DNA of 64,000 nucleotides, from positions 1 through 64,000 of the forward strand of contig CACLSR010000005.1 in assembly GCA_902609685.1 (NCBI GenBank), read 5' to 3'. A program made the position numbers and the translations under genes. Shown here piece by piece: positions 1-10,366 of the stretch (positions are counted from its first letter, which is position 1; every line of letters starts with the position of its first letter). Source of the stretch: an uncultured Pelagibacteraceae bacterium (GTDB lineage Bacteria; Pseudomonadota; Alphaproteobacteria; Pelagibacterales; Pelagibacteraceae). The notes beneath the pieces were generated by a model that was not told where the DNA came from, did no database searches, and saw only the letters and a list, made by a program, of their open reading frames with translations.

Positions 1-496
1 CATCCTCTATTTCAATCATTGCTTGGTGAAAGTTTGGATCTAATTTTTTATTTAGACACTCAATAGGTTTAATTTTGTTTTTGGAAAAGATTGAAATTAA
101 ATCTTTATTGATAATATCAAAATGTTCGAGTGTTTTTTTTAAAGCCTCAGTATCCTTTAAAGTTTCATCGTTTAATAAAATTTGTTTTGATCTTTCAAGA
201 TTATCTATCAAATTTAGAGCTTCTCTTGCAAAAGAAAAACCACCATATTCAAAAGCATCTTCTTTTTCTTTTTCAAACCTTCTTCTTTGGTTTTCCATTT
301 CAGCAAAAGATCTTGCAAGTTTATCCTCTAAATCTAAAATTTTATCTTCTGGTGTTTTTTCTTGCTCTTGATCTTGATCTTGATCTTGATCTTTATTATT
401 GGTTTCTAAATTTTCAGTTATTTGATCTTGATTTAAGTCTTTTTGATCTTTCTCTGACGCTTTGTCTGTATTTTCTTGGTTTTGATCTTTTTCCAT
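1..496 (-). CDS. grpE: Nucleotide exchange factor GrpE, partial (C-terminus beyond window start)
   Basis: Own reverse-strand translation MEKDQNQENTDKASEKDQ...LARSFAEMENQRRRFEKEKEDAFEYGGFSFAREALNLIDNLERSK...LDPNFHQAMIEIED; typical GrpE coiled coil and HQAM motif. Not in ORF track because it runs off the window. Confidence 0.9.
   Translation of the reverse strand, partial: MEKDQNQENTDKASEKDQKDLNQDQITENLETNNKDQDQDQDQEQEKTPEDKILDLEDKLARSFAEMENQRRRFEKEKEDAFEYGGFSFAREALNLIDNLERSKQILLNDETLKDTEALKKTLEHFDIINKDLISIFSKNKIKPIECLNKKLDPNFHQAMIEIED
367..390. repeat. Hexanucleotide microsatellite (CTTGAT)x4, encodes (Asp-Gln)n in the GrpE N-terminus
   Basis: Four perfect cttgat copies read directly, plus a degenerate cttgct copy 5'. 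Confidence 0.85.
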
Positions 497-532
497 ATGG
501 ACATATATGGTAAGAAAAAATTAAATTTCCAG

Positions 533-1135
533 ATGCTAAAAAAAAAAATTAAACAACTCCTTATAGGTACAAATAACAAAGGAAAATTAAAGGAAATTAG
601 AGATTTATTACCAGCTAATATTAAAACATTTCCTACATCAAAGTTTAATTTAAAGAGCCCAAGAGAAACAGGAAAGACTTTTAAAGAAAATTCTCTAATT
701 AAATCACAATATTTTTCAAAAAAAACAAATCTGATCTGCTTAGCTGATGACTCTGGTTTAGAAATAGATATTTTAAATAAAAAACCAGGAATTTTTTCAG
801 CAAGATGGGCTGGAAAAAAATTAAATTTTAATATGGCAATTCAAAAAGTTTATAGGGCATTAGATAAAAAAGATAAAAATTGGAGAAACAAAAAAATTAA
901 TGCTAGGTTTGTTTGTGCTTTGTCCATAAGTGATTTAAATATAAAAATAGCTTGTGTTGTCGGAAAAGTTGAAGGGTTTATTTCAAAAAAACCTAAGGGC
1001 AAAAAAGGGTTTGGATATGATCCAATATTTATTCCTAAAAATAAAATAAAAACATTTGGAGAGATGAAACCATCTCAAAAGTATAAATTAGACCATAGGT
1101 CTGATGCTTTTAAGAAGCTTAGAAAATTTCTTTAA
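533..1135 (+). CDS. rdgB: RdgB/HAM1 family non-canonical purine NTP pyrophosphatase
   Basis: LLIGTNNKGKLKEI..., ADDSGLEID, PGIFSARWAG, GFGYDPIF motifs; start moved to internal ATG at 533. Confidence 0.92.
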   Translation: MLKKKIKQLLIGTNNKGKLKEIRDLLPANIKTFPTSKFNLKSPRETGKTFKENSLIKSQYFSKKTNLICLADDSGLEIDILNKKPGIFSARWAGKKLNFNMAIQKVYRALDKKDKNWRNKKINARFVCALSISDLNIKIACVVGKVEGFISKKPKGKKGFGYDPIFIPKNKIKTFGEMKPSQKYKLDHRSDAFKKLRKFL

Positions 1136-2273
1136 TTTCTCCCTCATCAATTTTGTAAAAGTTTAATCTATGGTTAATTTTGTTATTTTTTACATCAAAT
1201 ATTCCAATTTTACCCTTGAATGAATTTTCTTTTTTAAAAATATTGTTTATGTCAGAAAAATCAGACTTTAAAGATAAATAATAAATCAATCCTAAAAGGT
1301 CATAACTTAATAAGCTTAGATGATTTGGTTTTGAATTGTAAGTATCTACAAATTTTTTATTAAATGTCTCTAGATTTTGTTTATTGATTGATGGATAATA
1401 TAAAGGCTGGATATTTTCCTCTAAAAGTAAACTTTCATCAAACCATTGATTAAGAGTTATAAATAATTTATTTCTTGGCGATACATCAGTGTAAATAAGT
1501 GAAGTAATTACACTTTTAAGATTTTCATCAAAATCAGAAATAATAACTGAGTCAAAATTTACATTTCCAATTGTATATCGTTTTTCCAATTTCTTTATTT
1601 GTTCCTCCTTATCCACTAAATCTGAGCTTTCGACTCTTAAAATTTCATCAGCCAGATTTTGTTTTCTCACATCATAATTTGTTATTTTTTCGATCTGCTT
1701 TGTAAGCTTAGTTGGTTCGGTTTCATAAGTGTAATGTTTAAAAATTTTGATTTTAGATTGTTTAATTGCCTTTTTAATTTCATATTTATAATTAAGGTCA
1801 GGTGTTAAAAAAATTGTTTTTTTTACTTCGCTTAATTCCAAAAAATCTTTAATTGCATTTAACTGAGATAAAGAATTTACTCCACTGCTTATAACATTTT
1901 TCGGTAGATCATTTGTTTTATTTGTTAAAGATAGAAAAATAACATCTTGTATTTCATCCAAATAAATTAAGCTTTTAAAAAAAATTGGACCGATAAAAAT
2001 TTTTATTCCTTCATTCTTTAATTTAGTAGCTGATTGTAGAGTTTGATTAGGATCAATACCGGTGTCCATTGGATAAATTTCAATATTGTCTGTTCCAATA
2101 TCACTCAAAGCCATTCGAGTTGATTTAATTATTGATTGTCCTAATTCTTTATATTCACCAGATAAAGGTGCAAGTAGCCCAATTTTAATTTTTTCATTTT
2201 GTGAAAATGCAAATGAGTGATTTGTTAAATAGATAATTATTAATGTAAAAATAATTCTAAAAATTTTTTTCAT
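1119..2273 (-). CDS. Periplasmic-binding-fold protein, penicillin-binding protein activator (LpoA-like)
   Basis: Signal peptide, KIKIGLLAPLSGEYKELGQSI; divergent to rsmI as lpoA is in many proteobacteria. Confidence 0.7.
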   Translation of the reverse strand: MKKIFRIIFTLIIIYLTNHSFAFSQNEKIKIGLLAPLSGEYKELGQSIIKSTRMALSDIGTDNIEIYPMDTGIDPNQTLQSATKLKNEGIKIFIGPIFFKSLIYLDEIQDVIFLSLTNKTNDLPKNVISSGVNSLSQLNAIKDFLELSEVKKTIFLTPDLNYKYEIKKAIKQSKIKIFKHYTYETEPTKLTKQIEKITNYDVRKQNLADEILRVESSDLVDKEEQIKKLEKRYTIGNVNFDSVIISDFDENLKSVITSLIYTDVSPRNKLFITLNQWFDESLLLEENIQPLYYPSINKQNLETFNKKFVDTYNSKPNHLSLLSYDLLGLIYYLSLKSDFSDINNIFKKENSFKGKIGIFDVKNNKINHRLNFYKIDEGEIKEIF

Positions 2274-2305
2274 TTTAATGATACTATAATATTTTAATTA
2301 TAAAT

Positions 2306-3169
2306 ATGATTGAAAATTTAAAATCTGCTAATAGAGTGTTCAAAAAAAGTCTATATTTAGTCTCAACTCCGATTGGAAATTTAAACGACATAAGTCTTAG
2401 AGCCATAGAAACTCTTAAAAGGTCAGATTACATTTTGTGTGAAGACACTAGAATCTCTAAAAATTTATTAGAAAAATACCAAATCAAATCAAATTTAATT
2501 GCCAATCATAAATTCAATGAGAAAAAAAATGTTGTTAAAATTATAAAGTTAATAAAACAAGGATCACATATTTCATTAATTTCAGATGCAGGCACCCCAG
2601 GTGTTTCTGACCCAGGTTCTATATTGGTTAATGAGTGTATTAAAAATAACATCAATATTATCCCTATACCCGGTGCTTCAGCAGTCATATCAGCAGTATC
2701 AATATCTGGGTTTTCAGAAAAGTTTTTCTTTTATGGATTTTTTCCAGAAAAAGATAAAATTTTAAAAGAGGATTTAGAAAATTTATCAAAATTAAATAGT
2801 TCAATCGTTTTTTTCATTTCGCCAAAGAAAATTAATAAAATTATTCCTTCAATTAAAAAAAATTTTATGGGTAGAAAAATCGTGATTTGTAGAGAAATGA
2901 CAAAGTTTTATGAAGAGTTCAAAAGATCAAAAGTTGAAGATTTAGAAACATTAAAGAGTAATTTAAAAGGTGAATTGACTATTGTTATTTCAGAAAAAAT
3001 TTATGACAAAAAAGCTTCACAAATTTTAGATGAATCAGATAAAAGATTGATTAGAGCGATGGTAAATAAACTAAGTATTAAAGAAATAACAGATTTAATA
3101 ATTCGGAAAAATAATATTTCAAAAAAAATTATCTATGATTATTGTTTGAAAATCAAAAATCAAAAATGA
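2306..3169 (+). CDS. rsmI: 16S rRNA (cytidine1402-2'-O)-methyltransferase
   Basis: LYLVSTPIGNLNDISLRAIETL...CEDTR...SDAGTPGVSDPG...PIPGASA motifs. Confidence 0.95.
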   Translation: MIENLKSANRVFKKSLYLVSTPIGNLNDISLRAIETLKRSDYILCEDTRISKNLLEKYQIKSNLIANHKFNEKKNVVKIIKLIKQGSHISLISDAGTPGVSDPGSILVNECIKNNINIIPIPGASAVISAVSISGFSEKFFFYGFFPEKDKILKEDLENLSKLNSSIVFFISPKKINKIIPSIKKNFMGRKIVICREMTKFYEEFKRSKVEDLETLKSNLKGELTIVISEKIYDKKASQILDESDKRLIRAMVNKLSIKEITDLIIRKNNISKKIIYDYCLKIKNQK

Positions 3170-3759
3170 AAAATAAAATACTTATTTTACTATTTGTTAG
3201 TTTTATTTTAAATGGATGTGCAGGAGTATCATCCTCAGGAATTTTTGGAACAGGAGTGAGTGTTGCTGTCGATCCAAGATCTTTAGGAACGCAGATAGAT
3301 GATTCTTTAATGCAAAAAAATTTGACTGCTAGAATTTTACTGATGAACAAAAATTACCTTCTATCTGTAAAATCAAAAGTTTTAGACGGTAGAATTTTTT
3401 TAACCGGCAAAGTTGATGAACCAGAGGAAAAATTAAAATTGACAAAAATTGCCTGGGAAACAAATGGTGTAAGATCAGTAAGAAATGATATTAAAATTAA
3501 AGAAGAATTTAATTTTAAACAATCTGCTAAAGATTTATTAATAACCTCACAATTAAGAACTGCATTAATTTTAAATAAAGAAATTAAGGCAACAAATTAT
3601 CAAATAGATACTTATAAAAAGAAAATTTATATTTATGGAATTTCACAAACTAAGGATGAAAAAGATCTTGTTATTACAGAGGCAAAAGAAATTTTGGATG
3701 TCGAGGATGTAATTGCTAGTATTTTATTAGTTGATAATTTAAGGATCAAAACCAACTAA
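3166..3759 (+). CDS. BON-domain outer membrane lipoprotein (DolP/YraP-like)
   Basis: MKNKILILLFVSFILNGCAG lipobox; two BON-like repeats; location next to rsmI. Confidence 0.75.
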   Translation: MKNKILILLFVSFILNGCAGVSSSGIFGTGVSVAVDPRSLGTQIDDSLMQKNLTARILLMNKNYLLSVKSKVLDGRIFLTGKVDEPEEKLKLTKIAWETNGVRSVRNDIKIKEEFNFKQSAKDLLITSQLRTALILNKEIKATNYQIDTYKKKIYIYGISQTKDEKDLVITEAKEILDVEDVIASILLVDNLRIKTN

Positions 3760-6041
3760 CTTTTTTTGTAATCAATTACATCTGCTGAATAAGCTGCAAT
3801 AGAAGCTAAATTTAATATATCAGAAGTTGATGATCTTAAAGGAGCTATCTCGATTGGTAAACCTAAACCAACTAATAAAGGTCCAATTACTTTTGCTCTA
3901 CTCATTGACTTTATCATTTTATATGAAATTGCTGCACTATGTTGGCTGGGCATAATTAAAACATTTGAGTTACCAACTATTTCTGAAAATGGATAAAGTT
4001 CTTTGTACATCTCTTCTAAAGCAACATCTGGTTGCATTTCACCATCAAATTTAAAATCAACTTTATCATTTTTTAAAATTTCAACAGCATCACTTAGTCT
4101 TTTTGTTCTATCTGTAGCTGGCTCCCCAAAAGTAGAGTGAGATAAAAAAGCAACTTTTGGATCAAAACCAAATAATTTTGCAACCCTTGCTGCTGATTTT
4201 GCCATTTCAGCTAGTTGTTTGGCATCAGGGTATTCTATAACTGATGTGTCACAAATAAATATTGTTTTTCCTCTATTTACAACCAGGTTTAACCCGAACA
4301 TAATTTCCCCAGGTCTTGGATCAACAACTTTAATAATTTTTTCTAGTGAAGATGAGTATCTTCTTGTGTTCCCAGTTATCATTGCATCTGCATCCTGACA
4401 CGCAACCATGCACGAAGCCCAAATCACTCTATCATTTCTTATAAGTCTATCACAATCCCATTCTAACATTCCCTTTTCTCTTTGAAGTTTTTTAAATAAA
4501 TATTTTACATATTTTTCTCTTTTAGCTGTGTCTTTTGAGTTTACAATTTCAATATCAAAATTTTCATTATAACCAATTTTTTTTATTTGATTTTTAATTA
4601 GCTCCTCTTTTCCAACTAAGATGGGTATTCCTAAGTCAGAGTTTTTAAAAGCTATAGCAGCTTTAAGTGTATTTTCATCCTCACCATCAGCAAAAACAAC
4701 TTTTTTTTGTTTTTTCTTTATATAACTATTTACACCTTGCATAATTGTTACAGTTGGATCTAATCTTTGTTTAAGTTGGTCCTTATAGATTTCAAAATTA
4801 TTAATTTTTTTTCTTGCTACACCAGTTTCAATAGCAGCTTTTGCAACTGCAGCCGGTATAACACTAATTAATCTTGGATCAAATGTTGATGGAATTATAT
4901 AATCCTTTCCATAGTGTGGTCTTTCACCTCCCATGGCAGCTATAACTTCGTCTGGCACATCTTCTTTAGCTAATTTTGCTATCGCATGTGCAGCTGCAAT
5001 TTTCATCTCTTCATTAATTGTTTTTGATCGTACATCTAATGCACCTCTAAAAATATATGGAAACCCTATTAAATTGTTTACTTGATTAGGATAATCTGAT
5101 CTTCCAGTCGCTATAATTGCATCATCTCTAACCTCCTCAATTTCTTCAGGTATAATTTCTGGGTCAGGGTTAGCACATGCAAATATAATTGGATTTTTTG
5201 CCATTTTTTTAACCATGCCTTTAGTTAACGCTCCTTTCGCAGATAAGCCTAAAAAAACATCTGCATTAGTAATAGCATCATCTAGAGTTCTATCTTTTGT
5301 TTCAATTGCATGACTTGATTTCCATTGGTTCAAATTATCTCGACCTCTGTAAATGACCCCTGTCCTGTCTACCATTGTAATATTTTTTTGGGGTACACCA
5401 GTCTTTTTAAATAAATTAGCGCAAGCCATAGCCGAAGCTCCGGCACCATTAACAACTATTTTAACTTTATCAATTTTTTTTTTACTAATGTCCAAAGCAT
5501 TAATAAGTGCTGCAGTTGTGATAATTGCAGTTCCATGCTGATCATCGTGAAACACAGGTATATCAAGTATTTCTTTAAGCTTTTCTTCAATAATAAAACA
5601 ATCAGGAGCAGCAATATCTTCAAGATTTATACCACCAAAACTTGGAGCAAAATTTTTTATACTATTTATGATTTCATCTGGATTTTCGGACTCTATCTCT
5701 AAATCAATAGAGTCAATATCAGCAAATCTTTTAAATAAAACAGCCTTACCTTCCATCACCGGTTTAGATGCTAACGCACCTAAATTTCCCATGCCCAAAA
5801 TTGCTGAGCCATTACTAATTACTGCAACAAGGTTTCCTTTACTTGTATAATCAAACGCAGCCTCAGGATTATCACTGATTGCTCTTACAGGAGCAGCTAC
5901 ACCAGGCGAGTATGCTAAAGCCAGATCTCTTTTTGTCGTCATATTTTTTGAGGAAGATATTTCAATCTTGCCTGGCTTTTTATCTTTATGAAAATCTAAA
6001 GCCTCTTTATCTGTGTAATGATCAATTTTTGTTTTTTTCAT
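3756..6041 (-). CDS. maeB: NADP-dependent malic enzyme with C-terminal phosphotransacetylase-like domain
   Basis: 761 aa; DLALAYSPGVAAPV, FHDDQHGTAI, VVNGAGASA; C-terminal PTA domain (VFADGEDENTLKAA). Confidence 0.93.
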   Translation of the reverse strand: MKKTKIDHYTDKEALDFHKDKKPGKIEISSSKNMTTKRDLALAYSPGVAAPVRAISDNPEAAFDYTSKGNLVAVISNGSAILGMGNLGALASKPVMEGKAVLFKRFADIDSIDLEIESENPDEIINSIKNFAPSFGGINLEDIAAPDCFIIEEKLKEILDIPVFHDDQHGTAIITTAALINALDISKKKIDKVKIVVNGAGASAMACANLFKKTGVPQKNITMVDRTGVIYRGRDNLNQWKSSHAIETKDRTLDDAITNADVFLGLSAKGALTKGMVKKMAKNPIIFACANPDPEIIPEEIEEVRDDAIIATGRSDYPNQVNNLIGFPYIFRGALDVRSKTINEEMKIAAAHAIAKLAKEDVPDEVIAAMGGERPHYGKDYIIPSTFDPRLISVIPAAVAKAAIETGVARKKINNFEIYKDQLKQRLDPTVTIMQGVNSYIKKKQKKVVFADGEDENTLKAAIAFKNSDLGIPILVGKEELIKNQIKKIGYNENFDIEIVNSKDTAKREKYVKYLFKKLQREKGMLEWDCDRLIRNDRVIWASCMVACQDADAMITGNTRRYSSSLEKIIKVVDPRPGEIMFGLNLVVNRGKTIFICDTSVIEYPDAKQLAEMAKSAARVAKLFGFDPKVAFLSHSTFGEPATDRTKRLSDAVEILKNDKVDFKFDGEMQPDVALEEMYKELYPFSEIVGNSNVLIMPSQHSAAISYKMIKSMSRAKVIGPLLVGLGLPIEIAPLRSSTSDILNLASIAAYSADVIDYKKS

Positions 6042-6091
6042 TTATGCTAATTAGGTGTACAAATGGGGTAAAATTAAGACTAATATGATTT

Positions 6092-7621
6092 ATGAATTTA
6101 GTTAAGTCAACAGGGACTTTTGGTTTTTATACTATTATCAGTAGATTACTTGGTTATTTAAGAGATGTTTTGATAGCGATCTTTCTTGGAACAAGTTTTT
6201 TAGCAGATGTATTTTTTGTAGCATTCAGAATACCTAATACTTTTAGAAGATTATTTGCAGAAGGAACTTTTAATGCAGCTTTTATACCAAGTTACACTTC
6301 AGAATTAGTAAAAAAAAAAACTGGATCACAAAAATTTGCTAACGAAATTTTTAATTTATTATTTTTAGGACTATTGTTTTTAGTTTTAATTATAGAAATT
6401 TTCATGCCAGTTTTTGTAAGGTTAATAGCGCCTGGTTTTGTTGATAATTCAGAAAAAATTCAGCTAGCTGTCAATCTTACAAGGATAACTATGCCATTTT
6501 TAATGTTTGTGAGTCTATCTTCTTTTTTTGCTGCAATTCTAAATTCTCACAATAAGTTTGCTGCAGCCTCTGCAGCTCCAATAATCCTTAATATAGTCTT
6601 GATTGGAATTTTATTTTTTAGCAAATTTCTTAAAGACGAACTAGTTTATTATCTATCATATGGAGTTTCTATTGCAGGATTATTACAACTTGTTTTTTTA
6701 TATCAATTTGCTAAAAAATTTTATTCTATAAATTTTAATTTTAATTTCAAAATTAATAATAAGGTTAAATTTTTTTTCAAAAAACTTTTACCAAGTATTT
6801 TCTCATCTGGCGTTACTCAAATTAATATTCTTGTTGGTACTATAATTGCATCTTTTCAAGCCAGTGCCGTATCTTATCTATATTATGCTGATAGGATTTA
6901 TCAAATAAACCTAGCAATCGCAGGAATTGCAATAGGGGTAGTTGTTTTACCACAACTTTCTAAACATGTTTTTTTAAAAAAAAAAAATAAAATTCTTTTA
7001 CTACAAAACAAAGCACTTGAGCTTAGTATGTTTTTAAGTCTACCAGCCTCAGTTGCTTTAATTGTAGGATCAGAACAAATTATTTCTGCATTATTTGGCT
7101 ATGGTTCTTTTGATGAGTTGTCAGTATCCAACTCGGCAAATGCACTTTACTATTTTGGATTAGGATTACCTGCTTTTGCTTTAATTAAAGTATTTTCGAC
7201 TTTTTTTTTCGCAAACCAGGATACTAAAACACCATTTTATATTTCATTATTTTCAGTAACTCTAAATATATTAATAAGTGTTTATTTTTTTAGAGAAATT
7301 GGCTTTATAATCATTCCTATAGCCACAACAATTTCTTCATGGTTTAATGCAATAATATTATTTGTTTACTTAAAAAACAAAAATTTATTTCATTTTAATA
7401 AATTATTTTTTGCTAAATTCATAAAAATACTTCTGGCATCTATACTAATGGGAATATTTTTTAATTACTTATTTTTGTTTTTTGAAAATAAATTGATTTA
7501 TGAATATAATTTTAAATCTTTTTATTTGATACTTTCAGCTTTTTTAAGTCTTATATTTTATTTGAGTTTTTCATTATTTATCAAAGCTTTCAAATATGGT
7601 GATATTAAACTAAAGTACTAA
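6092..7621 (+). CDS. murJ: Lipid II flippase MurJ (MviN)
   Basis: [23 protein letters not shown]...[22 protein letters not shown]; multi-TM. Confidence 0.93.
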   Translation: MNLVKSTGTFGFYTIISRLLGYLRDVLIAIFLGTSFLADVFFVAFRIPNTFRRLFAEGTFNAAFIPSYTSELVKKKTGSQKFANEIFNLLFLGLLFLVLIIEIFMPVFVRLIAPGFVDNSEKIQLAVNLTRITMPFLMFVSLSSFFAAILNSHNKFAAASAAPIILNIVLIGILFFSKFLKDELVYYLSYGVSIAGLLQLVFLYQFAKKFYSINFNFNFKINNKVKFFFKKLLPSIFSSGVTQINILVGTIIASFQASAVSYLYYADRIYQINLAIAGIAIGVVVLPQLSKHVFLKKKNKILLLQNKALELSMFLSLPASVALIVGSEQIISALFGYGSFDELSVSNSANALYYFGLGLPAFALIKVFSTFFFANQDTKTPFYISLFSVTLNILISVYFFREIGFIIIPIATTISSWFNAIILFVYLKNKNLFHFNKLFFAKFIKILLASILMGIFFNYLFLFFENKLIYEYNFKSFYLILSAFLSLIFYLSFSLFIKAFKYGDIKLKY

Positions 7622-7623
7622 TT

Positions 7624-8625
7624 ATGGGAAAAAAAATTTTTTCAGGCGTACAGCCTACAGGAAATCTTCATCTTGGAAATTATTTAGGAGCGATCAAAAA
7701 TTTTGTAAAACTTAACAATGAGGATCAAAATGAGTGTGTGTTCTGCGTTGTTGATCTTCATGCAATAACAGTTGCTCAAGATCCAAAAAAATTAAAAGAT
7801 AATATTTATGAAACTGTAGCAACTTTTATTGCTAGCGGCATTGATCCTGAAAAAAGTATTATTTTTAATCAATCAAGAGTGAGTGCTCATTCAGAAACGG
7901 CCTGGATATTAAGTTGTGTTGCTAGAATGGGATGGCTTAATAGAATGACCCAATTTAAGGAGAAAGCTGGAAAAGATAAAGAAAAAGCAAGTATTGGTCT
8001 TTATTCTTATCCTGTCTTAATGGCTGCAGATATTTTGCTATATGACACAACTCACGTACCTGTTGGAGATGATCAAAAGCAACATTTAGAACTTTGCCGA
8101 GATATAGCTCAAAAGTTTAATAATGATTTTAATGCTGACGATTTTTTTAAAATTCCTGAGCCATTAATTCAAAAAGAGTTTTCAAGAATTATGAGCTTGA
8201 GAGATGGCACAAAAAAAATGAGTAAATCTGAATTATCAGATCTGAGCAGGATAAATTTAACAGATGATAAAGACCAAATAATAAATAAAATCAAGAAAGC
8301 AAAAACTGATACTTTTCCATTACCATCCACTAGTGCAGATTTAGAAAAAAGACCCGAGGCAAAGAATTTGATGGGTATTTATTCAAGTTTGATGGATGTA
8401 AGTTTAGAGGATACAATAAATAAATTTTCTGGGAAAAATTTCTCAGAACTAAAAGAAAATTTATCAAAAGTTATGATTGATAAAATTTATCCAATATCTT
8501 TGGAAATTAAAAAGTTGTTAAGTGAAAAAAAATATTTAGATAAAATACTATTAGAGGGGACTCAAAAAGCAGATAAAATAGCTTCGGAAAAGGTAAAAAA
8601 AATCCAAGAACTTGTTGGTTTTTAG
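7624..8625 (+). CDS. trpS: Tryptophanyl-tRNA synthetase
   Basis: [19 protein letters not shown] and KMSKS motifs. Confidence 0.96.
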   Translation: MGKKIFSGVQPTGNLHLGNYLGAIKNFVKLNNEDQNECVFCVVDLHAITVAQDPKKLKDNIYETVATFIASGIDPEKSIIFNQSRVSAHSETAWILSCVARMGWLNRMTQFKEKAGKDKEKASIGLYSYPVLMAADILLYDTTHVPVGDDQKQHLELCRDIAQKFNNDFNADDFFKIPEPLIQKEFSRIMSLRDGTKKMSKSELSDLSRINLTDDKDQIINKIKKAKTDTFPLPSTSADLEKRPEAKNLMGIYSSLMDVSLEDTINKFSGKNFSELKENLSKVMIDKIYPISLEIKKLLSEKKYLDKILLEGTQKADKIASEKVKKIQELVGF

Positions 8626-8677
8626 GTTTTTTTTATTAACAAGTTTCATTTTTATAATTATTGATTATATATAAATC

Positions 8678-9217
8678 ATGTTTGTTCAGACCGAAATAAC
8701 GCCGAACCCAAATTCTTTAAAATTCTTACCAGGTAAGAATGTTTCAAATAATGGGTCATTTGAAATTACACAAAAGGATCAAACTAATAATGAATTAGTT
8801 AAAAATTTGCTCTCCATAAATGGTGTCGAAGGCATTTTTCTAGGTAAAGATTTTATCTCAATAAATAAATATGATGACACATCATGGGATGAAATTAAAC
8901 ATATAGTAATTTCTTTAATCAATGATTTTTACTCTAGCGGAAAAGAGTGTGTTGTTGAAAATACCTTAATTGAAAATAATGAAAATTTAAAAGATATAGA
9001 AAAAAAAATAGTTAAAATATTAGATGAAAAAATCAGACCTGCAGTTGCGAAAGATGGTGGAGATATTAAATTTAAAGAGTTTAAAGATGGTATTGTTAAA
9101 GTGCAGCTCCAAGGGAGTTGTTCAGGTTGTCCAAGTTCAACTATGACATTAAAACAAGGTGTACAAAATCTTCTTTGTCACTATCTACCAGAAGTTAAGA
9201 AGGTTGAGGCTCTTTAA
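8678..9217 (+). CDS. NifU/Nfu-family Fe-S scaffold protein
   Basis: N-terminal Nfu domain (TEITPNPNSLKFLPG) and C-terminal NifU domain with CSGCPSS. Confidence 0.9.
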   Translation: MFVQTEITPNPNSLKFLPGKNVSNNGSFEITQKDQTNNELVKNLLSINGVEGIFLGKDFISINKYDDTSWDEIKHIVISLINDFYSSGKECVVENTLIENNENLKDIEKKIVKILDEKIRPAVAKDGGDIKFKEFKDGIVKVQLQGSCSGCPSSTMTLKQGVQNLLCHYLPEVKKVEAL

Positions 9218-9295
9218 ATGTTTAATTTTAAATTAAAAAATCTAAAATTTTTAAACCAATTGATTTTTTTTAAGTCAAAATTTTATTTTGTTAGA

Positions 9296-10366
9296 ATGAA
9301 AAGAAAGAACTTAAAGATGTTTAAGTTTTTTGATGACAGACGAATTGGTGCAATTCCAAGGATATTTTTAACGAGTATTTTTGTTGTTTTTTCATTCTAT
9401 CATATTCCATCAATAATTAATTTTGCAAATAAGCAACTTTTAGAAGACAAAGAATTTCAAAATAATTCAAAAGCTATTCTAGCATATACACTTAACAAAA
9501 AAGAGGGTGTCGAGTCTGATGGAGGAGAATTAAATGAAAAAGATTTATTAATCGATATTTTTAGTTTGAACGATCTTGAAACAGACACAGTAAGATTAAA
9601 CGCATCTACAATTAAACAATTATTTCAAGACACCGATTATAAACTAGATGACGTAAGGGAAACAAAGTTAGTTAAGCCTGTCGCCTTAACTTTACTTCCT
9701 GGTGAAATCAAAATGATCGAAAGCACCAAGAAAAGAAAAGAGTTTTTTATTCAAATTGTTTTACCTTTAGTTTTAAAAGAAAATAATAATATTAGATTAG
9801 ATCGCAAGACTTTGTTTAAAATTATAAATAAAAGCAATAATACTAAATTAGAAAAAAAATGGCTTGAAAAAAAATACAAACAATATGGAGTAACATCCAA
9901 AGATTTAACAACTCTTAAAATCAGAATGGATGAAATACCAGTTTCTTTAGCACTTGCTCAAGCTGCGAAAGAAACAGGATGGGGAACATCAAGATTTGCA
10001 CAAGAGGGCAATGCACTTTTTGGGCAATGGACTTGGTCAGGTGAGGGTTTAAAACCTAAAGAGGCTGATGAAAACAAGGGTCACAAAGTTATGAAATTTA
10101 ATGTATTACAAGCCTCAGTTAGAGCTTATCAAAGAAATTTAAATACCCATAGATCATATAAAAATTTTAGACTGGCAAGAGCACATTTAAGAGATAATAA
10201 TCAACCTTTAGATAGTTTAATTCTTTCTCAATTTTTAAAAAATTATGCTGAAACTGGAAATCAGTATGTGGAAGTTTTGCAAAAAATTATTAATCAAAAT
10301 AATTTAAAAGATTTTGATGATGCTAAGTTACTTCCTTCAAGCAAAGATCTTGAAAGTTTAATTTAA
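9296..10366 (+). CDS. Glucosaminidase-domain (Bax-like) protein, membrane anchored
   Basis: VSLALAQAAKETGWGTSRFAQEGNALFGQWTW...; start could be 9218 (abuts the nifU stop) or 9296. Confidence 0.75.
   Translation: MKRKNLKMFKFFDDRRIGAIPRIFLTSIFVVFSFYHIPSIINFANKQLLEDKEFQNNSKAILAYTLNKKEGVESDGGELNEKDLLIDIFSLNDLETDTVRLNASTIKQLFQDTDYKLDDVRETKLVKPVALTLLPGEIKMIESTKKRKEFFIQIVLPLVLKENNNIRLDRKTLFKIINKSNNTKLEKKWLEKKYKQYGVTSKDLTTLKIRMDEIPVSLALAQAAKETGWGTSRFAQEGNALFGQWTWSGEGLKPKEADENKGHKVMKFNVLQASVRAYQRNLNTHRSYKNFRLARAHLRDNNQPLDSLILSQFLKNYAETGNQYVEVLQKIINQNNLKDFDDAKLLPSSKDLESLI

Noticed and set aside
75-513. Plus-strand ORFs 75..371 and 130..513 from the track
   Set aside because: They are antisense to an intact grpE reading frame; low-complexity F/L-rich translations.
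5353-6088. ORFs 5353..5541, 5668..5850, 5879..6088
   Set aside because: Antisense to maeB with no recognisable domain or coding pattern.
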